Positions 25,112 through 31,833 of a stretch of DNA of 41,017 nucleotides are shown here, piece by piece (positions within the stretch are counted from its first letter, which is position 1; every line of letters starts with the position of its first letter). The DNA is taken from NCBI GenBank assembly GCA_902779355.1, contig CACZBF010000018.1, positions 1 through 41,017 on the forward strand, read 5' to 3'. This DNA comes from an uncultured Lachnospiraceae bacterium (GTDB taxonomy: Bacteria; Bacillota; Clostridia; Lachnospirales; Lachnospiraceae). Made by a program: the position numbers and the translations under genes. The notes under the pieces were generated by a model. That model searched no databases and was not told the DNA's origin. It saw only the letters and a program-made list of their open reading frames with translations.

Positions 25112-25409
25112 GCGATCCCTCTGCCGAAGGGTTATTTATACTTCCCGGCATGGGAGGATGCCTGAAAATGACGCTCACATATTTCGGAACATGGCTTCTC
25201 TAGGCATTTGCGCAAGATTATTTCAATCGTACGCAACCAGTTCCAATGCGCCATCCATGGCGCATGGAACTTGGATTTGCCATCCGGGCAAATCCTTGCT
25301 GTAACAGAAGCAAATGCCAAGAGAATCCAAGTTCCTCATAAAGTGTTCGCTTACCTTTTCATGCAACCTGCCATGCCAGGTCGAAGCATGATTTCGGCAG
25401 AGGGATCGC
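25112..25409 (+). repeat. Structured repeat element, copy B (298 bp, 17-bp perfect terminal inverted repeats)
   Basis: The element starts immediately after the mrnC stop. Its ends are perfect inverted repeats, GCGATCCCTCTGCCGAA (25112-25128) and its complement at 25393-25409. Inside these the arms continue to pair imperfectly (GGCATGG..TGC.TGAAAA). The 222-nt core (25159-25380) aligns ungapped to copy A. Stems: P1 25196-25211 with 25310-25325; H2 25243-25252 with 25259-25267, lengthened by GTT/AAC outside; H3 25273-25281 with 25287-25295, loop ATCCG. The terminal repeats are unrelated to those of copy A. Both copies have the same orientation as the surrounding genes. No ORF of substance is present. 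Confidence 0.82.
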
Positions 25410-25428
25410 TTATGCAGCGTTGCAGACA

Positions 25429-25506
25429 GGTCGTCCATGGTATGTCACAAGCACATCGAGCGAGCATTTGCAGACCGTTGCGCTTGTGACATACAAAAGG
25501 ACGACC
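25429..25506. repeat. Long interrupted hairpin upstream of rlmB
   Basis: GGTCGTCC (25429-25436) and GTATGTCACAAGC (25440-25452) pair with GCTTGTGACATAC (25482-25494) and GGACGACC (25499-25506), a 21-bp stem with one small internal loop and a 29-nt apical loop. It begins 20 bases after repeat B and ends 50 bases before the rlmB start. There is no T-run, so it is not a standard terminator. It could be an mRNA leader structure or another small repeat; the apical loop contains GCATTTGC, also found in P1 of the repeat elements. Confidence 0.65.
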
Positions 25507-25555
25507 GTACGTGGATCGTTGATATTATGAACCAGCCGATCAGTGGAGTTGAGAT

Positions 25556-26359
25556 ATGGAAAGAAAAAAGGTAAAGGGTCAGAGAGACCGTGCGCAGGCG
25601 GAGCAGGTGCAGATCGACGGCAACCGGATCGAGGGGCGCAATCCTGTGCTTGAGGCGTTCCGTGCGGGGAAGACGATCGACCGTCTCTTTGTGCAGGAGC
25701 ATCTGTCGGACGGACCGATCCAGACGATCCTGCGGGAGGCGAAAAAGACGGATGCCATCGTGCAGTTTTTGCCGAAGGAGCGGCTTGATCAGATGTCGGA
25801 GAGCGGGCATCATCAGGGCGTGATCGCTTCCGTCGCGGCGTATGAATATGCGGAGGTGGACGATCTCCTGGCCGTTGCGGCGGAGAAAAACGAGCCGCCG
25901 TTTTTGATCCTGCTGGATGAGATCGAGGATCCGCATAACCTCGGCGCGATCATAAGGACAGCCAATCTCGCGGGTGCGCACGGCGTCATCATTCCGAAAC
26001 GGCGCGCGGCGACATTGACGGCGACCGCAGCCAAAGCGTCCGCCGGCGCGATCTATCATACCAAGGTCGCGAAGGTGACGAACCTCACCCAGACGATCAA
26101 AGAGCTGAAGGAAAAGGGCCTCTGGTTCGTCTGCGCGGACATGAGCGGGGAATGCATGTATGACCTTTCGCTCACCGGTCCGATCGGCCTTGTGATCGGC
26201 AACGAGGGCTCGGGTGTGAGCCGGCTGGTCAGAGAGTCCTGCGATTTTTGCGCAGCGATCCCCATGAAAGGAGAGATCGATTCGCTGAACGCTTCGGTTT
26301 CCTGCGGCGTACTGGCCTATGAGATCGTGCGACAGCGGATGAAAGCAGATAAAGCATGA
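25556..26359 (+). CDS. rlmB: 23S rRNA (guanosine-2'-O-)-methyltransferase, TrmH/SPOUT family
   Basis: A 267-residue SpoU-type methyltransferase, expected to methylate G2251 of 23S rRNA. The N-terminal substrate-binding domain starts 'IEGRNPVLEAFRAGKTIDRLFVQE'. The SPOUT knot has motif 1 'DEIEDPHNLGAIIRTANLAGAHGVI', motif 2 'GLVIGNEGSGVSRLVRE' and motif 3 'IDSLNASVSCGVLAYE'. ATG 25556 has GGAG about 10 bases upstream. The stop overlaps sigH by ATGA; yacP, which lies between rlmB and sigH in Bacillus, is absent. A weak -10 (TATTAT, 25523-25528) may give it a promoter separate from mrnC. Confidence 0.93.
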   Translation: MERKKVKGQRDRAQAEQVQIDGNRIEGRNPVLEAFRAGKTIDRLFVQEHLSDGPIQTILREAKKTDAIVQFLPKERLDQMSESGHHQGVIASVAAYEYAEVDDLLAVAAEKNEPPFLILLDEIEDPHNLGAIIRTANLAGAHGVIIPKRRAATLTATAAKASAGAIYHTKVAKVTNLTQTIKELKEKGLWFVCADMSGECMYDLSLTGPIGLVIGNEGSGVSRLVRESCDFCAAIPMKGEIDSLNASVSCGVLAYEIVRQRMKADKA

Positions 26360-26949
26360 AAAACGAACAGGAAAGAACGGATGAGGAACTCGTCAAAAGC
26401 GCCCGCGCGGGCGATTCAGAGGCCGCAGACGTTCTGGTAGCGAAATATAAAAATCTGGTTCGCCGGAAGGCGAATGCCTTTTTTCTGATCGGCGGCGATA
26501 CGGATGATCTGATCCAGGAGGGCATGATCGGTCTCTTCAAAGCGGTAAGAGATTATGATGAGACGCGGGAGGCCTCCTTTTTGAATTTTGCGACGATCTG
26601 TATCGACCGGCAGCTGCGGACGGCGATCGAGCGGAACAACCGCAAAAAGCACATGCCGCTTAACACCTACGTCTCCATCGACAACGAGGAGGACACGGAG
26701 CCGCTGGAAGAGACGCTGAAATCCCTGCAGGCGGTCAGCCCGGAGGAACTCGTGATCCGCGCGGAGGACTTATCAGAGATCAGACGCAGGGTCTCGGAGG
26801 ATCTTTCCCCGATGGAAAAAGAGGTGCTCTCTCTCCACCTGTCGGGACTCAGTTATGTGCAGATCGCAGAGACGCTCGGAAAGAATCAGAAGTCTGTCGA
26901 CAACGCATTGCAGAGGATCCGGAAAAAACTCGCGCCCGCAGATAAATAG
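26356..26949 (+). CDS. sigH: RNA polymerase sigma factor, SigH (sigma-30) type
   Basis: A 197-residue sigma-70-family factor. Region 2 is 'LVAKYKNLVRRKANAFFLIGGDTDDLIQEGMIGLFKAVRDYDETREASFLNFATICIDRQL', with the core-binding 'DLIQEGMIGLFKAVRDYD'. Region 4 is 'LSPMEKEVLSLHLSGLSYVQIAETLGKNQKSVDNALQRIRKKL'. The rlmB-sigH adjacency matches the Bacillus locus where SigH drives transition-phase and sporulation genes; whether this organism sporulates cannot be said. It is a little shorter than the Bacillus protein. The start ATG 26356 overlaps the rlmB stop. Confidence 0.88.
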   Translation: MKNEQERTDEELVKSARAGDSEAADVLVAKYKNLVRRKANAFFLIGGDTDDLIQEGMIGLFKAVRDYDETREASFLNFATICIDRQLRTAIERNNRKKHMPLNTYVSIDNEEDTEPLEETLKSLQAVSPEELVIRAEDLSEIRRRVSEDLSPMEKEVLSLHLSGLSYVQIAETLGKNQKSVDNALQRIRKKLAPADK

Positions 26950-26980
26950 GGCTTTCCAGAAAATCCTTTTTGCATTGCGG

Positions 26981-27009
26981 TTGTGTTCAAAATCGTAAAA
27001 AGGTATAAT
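26981..27009 (+). promoter_or_regulatory. Promoter of the GGDEF/EAL gene
   Basis: -35-like TTGTGT (26981-26986), 17-base spacer, perfect -10 TATAAT (27004-27009). The predicted start site is 27016 or 27017, and the ATG begins at 27017, so the transcript would have no leader and no Shine-Dalgarno. Confidence 0.65.
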
Positions 27010-27016
27010 CTTTGAT

Positions 27017-29707
27017 ATGGAAGAGAAAACAAAAACAGCTCAAAAAAACGCTTCCATAGATGCATATCATGAAGCCATGCTCGATCGCAACCTCATGCAG
27101 GAACTGCAGGATCGTTTTTGTGCCTCCAACAGTGTTTACGCAGTCTGCTTTTCCAGGACGCAGGGCGTGATCACCAAGGCCTACGGGTCCAAGGAAGAAC
27201 TGACTTTTTTGCACAGCAAGGTCGGCATGGATCAATACATGAGCCTTTTGAACAAGCTGATCAACTCCTCGATCGAGAACGTTGTGGAGGAGGAGATTGA
27301 TGAGCCTTTTTTACGTTGCTGCGGTGTTGCGGTACGCGTGAAGGATTCGCTTGCGGCAATCTGGATCGTGATCGCGGCGATCCAGGATGTGGAGGGGAGC
27401 CTCCTCGCCCTTTCCCGCGATGCCAGGATCCCGGAGTTTTTGACCATGACCACGGAGAAGCAGTTCTACCGGTCGCTGGAGTTCCTGGAGACGATCTCGA
27501 AGCAGTTTTTGACGGTGAAGCTCGAGGAAGTCGTCGCGCAGGAAGAGAATAAAAAGAGCACGGCTGCCAGGGAAGAAGTGGAAAAGCAGCTGAAGCGCAA
27601 CGAAGCGGTCACGAACATCGTACAGATGCTGGAAAGCGAAAACAGCTTTGCCAAGATCGTCAACGATATCCTGGAGCAGGCTGTGCTGTATCTGGATCTC
27701 GGGAGCGCGAGTCTGCTGCGGGTCAGCAGGGATCTGACGACCGTCGACATGATCTGCGAATGGGTCGGCGCGAAAGGGATCTCCTATCTGGAGCGCATGC
27801 AGCAGATCCCGGTTTCGTCGATGCCGTTTCTGACAGGCAAGCCTTACATGGTCTCTTCGGATTCCAAGAAGCCGGAGAGTTTTGAAAAACTGTTTTCCGA
27901 GCAAAAGATCAAGGCGGCTGTGAGCCTTCCCGTGGAGGTGAACGGCAAAGCCGGGATGTATCTTTGCTTCATCGAGAACCATAAAAACCGCACCTGGGAT
28001 GTGAATGACGTCAAGTTTTTGAACGATGTCCGGCAGATCATCCAGAGCATCCTCAATAAGCGGATCGCCAAGAACTCTCTGGCGAGTTCCTATGCTTCTC
28101 TCGAAGCGATCCTGGAGAACGTGGGCTGCGGGATCTATGTCGAGGATCCGGGGTCGAAACGAGAGCTTTTCGTGAACCAGACGTTCCGCACGCTTTTCAC
28201 GCAGTCGGAAGATGCCGGTTCGATCCGGGGACTCTTCGGCGGGCGCGAGTTTAAGCCGGAGGAAGGGTTCGTCGAATTTTATTCCGACCTGCAGGACCGC
28301 TGGTATGATGTCCGCGTGAACCCGATCAAATGGGTGGATGGCAATGCGGTCAATCTCTATACGATCTACGACATCACGTCCAAGAAAGTGGCGCAGCAGA
28401 AGGTGGAGCGGCAGGCCAACAACGACTTTTTGACCGGCCTCTATAACCGCATGCGGTGCGAGCAGGATCTGGAGCGCTACATCAAAGAGGCTGCGGATCT
28501 CGGCGGCGAGGGCGCGCTGCTTTACATCGATCTGGATGATTTCAAGCATATCAATGACGGGATCGGGCATCAGTACGGCGACCTTTTGCTGAAACTGATC
28601 GCGCAGTCCCTGCAAAAGATCCCCGGGGTGGAAAATACCTGCTACCGTATGGGCGGCGATGAGTTCACGATCATCCTTGCCATGCATCAGTATTATATGC
28701 TGCCGGAGATCCTGGCGGAGATTCGGGAGACGTTTGCACGCCCCTGGTATCTGAACGGCGAGGACTATTACTGTACGATGAGTATGGGGATCGTCCGTTT
28801 CCCGAGCGAGGGAGACACCGCGGCGGACGTGATCAAGAAAGCGGACATCGCCCTTTACGAGGCAAAGAAAAACGGCAAGAACCATGTCGTCTACTACGAT
28901 GACAATGTGGCACTGACTTCCATCAAGCGCATCGACATGGAGCGCCACCTCCGTGAAGCCGTGATGAACGGCTGCAAGGAGTTTGAGGTTTATTTCCAGC
29001 CGGTGACGGATATCCGAAACGGCAGGGATGCCTGCCATGGCGCGGAGGCTCTGGTCCGGTGGAATTCTTCGGAGTTGGGCTTTATCTCTCCGACGGATTT
29101 TGTCCCGCTCGCAGAGTATCTCGGACTCATCGTCCAGATCGGCGATCACGTCCTGGAGGAAGCCTGCAAGCACTGCAAATATTGGAACGATATGGGGCAT
29201 CCGGAGTACCGCATCAACGTCAACCTTTCCGTGGTGCAGCTCCTGCAGAGTGACATCGCAGAAAAGATCCGTGACGTGATCCAGCGGACCAAGATCCGTC
29301 CGACCAATTTGACGCTGGAGGTGACGGAGTCTCTTGCCATCAATGATATGAACCGCATGAAATCCATCCTGGCCGAGATCAAAAAGGTCGGCGTCTGGAT
29401 CGCATTGGACGACTTTGGGACGGGCTATTCTTCTTTGAACCATATCAGAGAACTCCCGATCGACATCATCAAGATCGACCGGTGCTTCGTGATCGACATC
29501 GCGCGCGATGAGTATTCCGAAGTGTTCGTACGCATGACAACCGAGCTTGCGGATACGCTCGGCATCCAGACCTGCGTGGAAGGCGTGGAGGATGACGCGC
29601 AGTTAGAGAAGCTCCGGGAGATGGATGTGCAGTATATCCAAGGGTACTATTTCGGAACGCCGATCACGGCTGTGGAATTTGAAGCGAAATATTTGGAAGT
29701 GGGATGA
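27017..29707 (+). CDS. GGDEF/EAL cyclic di-GMP protein with sensor domains
   Basis: An 896-residue soluble protein. Order: an N-terminal sensor-like domain (about 20-125; its 'LMQELQDRFCASNSVYAVCFSRTQGVITKAYGS' start resembles PocR-type ligand-binding domains, tentative); a Glu/Lys coiled coil (about 160-205); a GAF-like domain (about 205-345); a PAS-like domain (about 355-455); GGDEF (about 461-630) with intact G546-G-D-E-F550 and 'DFLTGLYNR'; and EAL (about 640-890) with intact E677-A-L679, 'NLTLEVTES' and 'ALDDFGTGYSSL'. Both synthesis and hydrolysis motifs look active, so the protein could be bifunctional and switched by its sensors. No membrane segment is present. It has its own promoter, and the acyltransferase-like gene follows 10 nt later. 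Confidence 0.93.
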   Translation: MEEKTKTAQKNASIDAYHEAMLDRNLMQELQDRFCASNSVYAVCFSRTQGVITKAYGSKEELTFLHSKVGMDQYMSLLNKLINSSIENVVEEEIDEPFLRCCGVAVRVKDSLAAIWIVIAAIQDVEGSLLALSRDARIPEFLTMTTEKQFYRSLEFLETISKQFLTVKLEEVVAQEENKKSTAAREEVEKQLKRNEAVTNIVQMLESENSFAKIVNDILEQAVLYLDLGSASLLRVSRDLTTVDMICEWVGAKGISYLERMQQIPVSSMPFLTGKPYMVSSDSKKPESFEKLFSEQKIKAAVSLPVEVNGKAGMYLCFIENHKNRTWDVNDVKFLNDVRQIIQSILNKRIAKNSLASSYASLEAILENVGCGIYVEDPGSKRELFVNQTFRTLFTQSEDAGSIRGLFGGREFKPEEGFVEFYSDLQDRWYDVRVNPIKWVDGNAVNLYTIYDITSKKVAQQKVERQANNDFLTGLYNRMRCEQDLERYIKEAADLGGEGALLYIDLDDFKHINDGIGHQYGDLLLKLIAQSLQKIPGVENTCYRMGGDEFTIILAMHQYYMLPEILAEIRETFARPWYLNGEDYYCTMSMGIVRFPSEGDTAADVIKKADIALYEAKKNGKNHVVYYDDNVALTSIKRIDMERHLREAVMNGCKEFEVYFQPVTDIRNGRDACHGAEALVRWNSSELGFISPTDFVPLAEYLGLIVQIGDHVLEEACKHCKYWNDMGHPEYRINVNLSVVQLLQSDIAEKIRDVIQRTKIRPTNLTLEVTESLAINDMNRMKSILAEIKKVGVWIALDDFGTGYSSLNHIRELPIDIIKIDRCFVIDIARDEYSEVFVRMTTELADTLGIQTCVEGVEDDAQLEKLREMDVQYIQGYYFGTPITAVEFEAKYLEVG

Positions 29708-29717
29708 TCTTTTCACC

Positions 29718-31055
29718 ATGAGCACGACAAAGGAAAACAAGAAAGAAAAAAAGGAACAACGCAGAAACCGTCTGGAAGAGGGAATGCGCACCATCAAATG
29801 GGAGCGCCTCGATAACACCGCCAATCTTTTTCCCGTCATTTCCGGTCAGGAACTGACCAGTGTTTACCGTGTCTGCACGACGCTGAAGGAAGATGTGGAT
29901 CCGGAGAAACTGCAGGAAGCACTGGATATCGTGCTCCCCAAATTTGACGGCTTCAATGTGAGACTCCGACAGGGTTTGTTCTGGTATTACTTTGAGGAAA
30001 ACGGCAAACCTGCGCCCCGCGTCTATGAGGAAAATCAATATCCCTGCCGCTATATCCGTGACAACCGCAACAATAGTTATATGTTCCGCGTTTCCTATTA
30101 TGAGCGGCGGATCAACGTCGAAGTCTTCCATGCGCTGACGGACGGCATGGGCGGGATGAACTTCCTGAAAGAGCTGACCTATCAGTATCTGCGCCTTGCG
30201 CATCCGGAGCTCCGCGAACAGTATGGCGACGAGCTCGCAAGCGACACCTCTCTGAATCGGGAAGACAGTTTCCTGAAGAACTATACGAAAAAGAAAAAGG
30301 GCACTGCCTACGGCGTTGTCATGGCATCCGAGATCCGCGGGGAGCGCCTCAAAAAAGGACAGCTCGGGATCATGCATGTGCACCTGAAACTGCCGCAGTT
30401 AAAGGAGCTGGCGCACAAGCTTTCCGTCAGCCTGAATGACCTCCTGGTCGCGGATATGGCCTACAGCATTTATCAGGAACAGGTCAAGCAGCGGCGGCGG
30501 AAGCGCCCGATCAGAGTCAACGTGCCGGTCAATCTGCGCCCGTATTTCGAATCCGTGACGACCAAAAACTTTTTTGTCATGGTGTCCGCGGAGTTCCGCC
30601 CAACCAAAGAAGACTATACATTCGAAGAGGTCCTTGCGATCGTGCATGAGGATCTCAAGAAAAAGATCACGAAAGACAATCTGGAAGTCACGCTTTCTTA
30701 TAACGTGAGCAAGGCGAAAAACTGGATCGCGAAGGTCATACCGCTCGTGTTCAAGAACCAGGGGATGCTCTGGGCGTATCGTTTTATCGCGCACTCCAAC
30801 ACCACCACCGTGACGAATGTCGGGACGATCAATGTTGCGGAAGGCTATCGCCCTTATGTGGAGATGATCCACGGGATCCTGTCCGTTTCCATGGGACAGT
30901 ATCTGAAAGGCACGGTCTGCTCCTACGGAGACACGCTGGCTTTCACGTTTGCGTCGCTCTTTAAGGATACCAACATCGAACGGCGGTTTATCAAGACCCT
31001 GACGGATTACGGGCTGGACGTCTCAATCATGACCAACGGGGTTTATTACAAATAG
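29718..31055 (+). CDS. Condensation-type acyltransferase-like protein
   Basis: A 445-residue protein with the HxxxDG motif of the condensation/alcohol acetyltransferase superfamily: H138-A-L-T-D142-G143 in 'VEVFHALTDGMGGMNFLKEL'. The rest fits a two-lobe CoA-dependent acyltransferase fold ('RRKRPIRVNVPVNLRPYFESVTTKNFF' resembles the second-lobe latch region). The donor and acceptor are unknown; attachment to a lipid or surface glycan is possible. The N-terminus is strongly basic (residues 1-25, Lys/Arg/Glu-rich). ATG 29718 is chosen because an earlier in-frame ATG (29625) lies inside the GGDEF/EAL gene. It is followed 21 nt later by a zinc-ribbon membrane protein, probably a partner. Confidence 0.7.
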   Translation: MSTTKENKKEKKEQRRNRLEEGMRTIKWERLDNTANLFPVISGQELTSVYRVCTTLKEDVDPEKLQEALDIVLPKFDGFNVRLRQGLFWYYFEENGKPAPRVYEENQYPCRYIRDNRNNSYMFRVSYYERRINVEVFHALTDGMGGMNFLKELTYQYLRLAHPELREQYGDELASDTSLNREDSFLKNYTKKKKGTAYGVVMASEIRGERLKKGQLGIMHVHLKLPQLKELAHKLSVSLNDLLVADMAYSIYQEQVKQRRRKRPIRVNVPVNLRPYFESVTTKNFFVMVSAEFRPTKEDYTFEEVLAIVHEDLKKKITKDNLEVTLSYNVSKAKNWIAKVIPLVFKNQGMLWAYRFIAHSNTTTVTNVGTINVAEGYRPYVEMIHGILSVSMGQYLKGTVCSYGDTLAFTFASLFKDTNIERRFIKTLTDYGLDVSIMTNGVYYK

Positions 31056-31076
31056 GGTTCGGAAAGGAAAAGGATC

Positions 31077-31748
31077 ATGAGTCTTTGTAAACATTGCGGG
31101 ATCGAGATCAAAGATGATGCAGAGGTTTGCCCGCTTTGCGGCTTCGCCTTGGAGCATCCGCATGACTGCAAAAACATATACCCGGATATCGTCAAGATCA
31201 CGAAGAAGATCAGCATCGCAGCACGGATCTATGTGACGTGTGCGATCATGGTCATGCTGGTCAGTATCGGCCTCAACTATTATGACTATCCGGAGAGCGG
31301 GACACTCTGGTGTCTTGTGATCGCAGGCGGTCTGGTCTGGACCTATCTCCTCCTGAAGATCGTGGTGGAGTACGAGTACGGTTATCACGTCAAGACTTAT
31401 ACGATGGTGTTCGCCTCATTTTTGTATTTGGTGCTGATCGATGTGGTGTTCGGCTTCGAGAGGTGGTCGCTGAACTACATTTATCCGGCGATGATCTTAT
31501 TCATTGATGTGGCGGCGCTGATCCTGATGATCGTCAACTTTCGGAATTGGCAAAGCTACATGCCGTGGCAGATCTTTATGTTGGCGCTGGCGATATTAGG
31601 TGTGATCTTTTCCAAGTTCCATTTGATCACGAAGCCGAGGATGTCATGGATCACGCTCGGGATCACCGGATTCTTTTTTGTCGCCACGATCATCATCGGC
31701 GGAGGACGCGCGCTCACAGAGCTAAAGAGGAGGTTCCACCTCACCTGA
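31077..31748 (+). CDS. Zinc-ribbon multi-pass membrane protein (DUF6320-like)
   Basis: A 223-residue protein. The N-terminus is a zinc ribbon, C4-x2-C7 and C18-x2-C21 ('SLCKHCGIEIKDDAEVCPLCG'). It is followed by about six hydrophobic segments from residue 45 to 215 ('IYVTCAIMVMLVSIGLNYY', 'LWCLVIAGGLVWTYLLLKIVV', 'TMVFASFLYLVLIDVVF', 'YIYPAMILFIDVAALILMIV', 'PWQIFMLALAILGVIF', 'WITLGITGFFFVATIIIGG'). I recall this architecture as DUF6320, often beside acyltransferase-like proteins, but the label is from memory. AAAGGAAAAGG precedes ATG 31077. Its role is unknown. A weak hairpin (GAGGT/ACCTC, 31730-31742) plus T6 overlaps the end of the gene and may terminate it. Confidence 0.7.
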   Translation: MSLCKHCGIEIKDDAEVCPLCGFALEHPHDCKNIYPDIVKITKKISIAARIYVTCAIMVMLVSIGLNYYDYPESGTLWCLVIAGGLVWTYLLLKIVVEYEYGYHVKTYTMVFASFLYLVLIDVVFGFERWSLNYIYPAMILFIDVAALILMIVNFRNWQSYMPWQIFMLALAILGVIFSKFHLITKPRMSWITLGITGFFFVATIIIGGGRALTELKRRFHLT

Positions 31749-31797
31749 TTTTTTCATACATCTTGTAATACCCCATTCCCCAGGCACCAGATTTAGG

Positions 31798-31826
31798 TTG
31801 ACGGTGACTGGGGTGTTGTTTATACT
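31798..31826 (+). promoter_or_regulatory. Strong promoter of the dockerin-glucosaminidase gene
   Basis: -35 TTGACG (31798-31803), 17-base spacer, -10 TATACT (31821-31826); both boxes are one base from consensus. The predicted start site is 31833, one base before an in-frame GTG. No clear promoter or terminator is visible between here and radA, so it could drive the whole 31834-40899 run. Confidence 0.75.
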
Positions 31827-31833
31827 TGAATAT

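Noticed and set aside
27311-29443. Long open frame on the minus strand (710 codons)
   Set aside because: It is antisense to the GGDEF/EAL gene, whose motifs are intact. High GC creates such shadow frames; the translated product has no recognisable domain.
29625-29717. Longer start for the acyltransferase-like protein at 29625
   Set aside because: It would overlap the end of the EAL domain by more than 80 bases; ATG 29718 lies just after the upstream stop.
31741-31797. Possible third partial copy of the structured repeat before the dockerin gene
   Set aside because: No segment matches the 222-nt core; the few GC-rich complementary bases are short and poorly paired.
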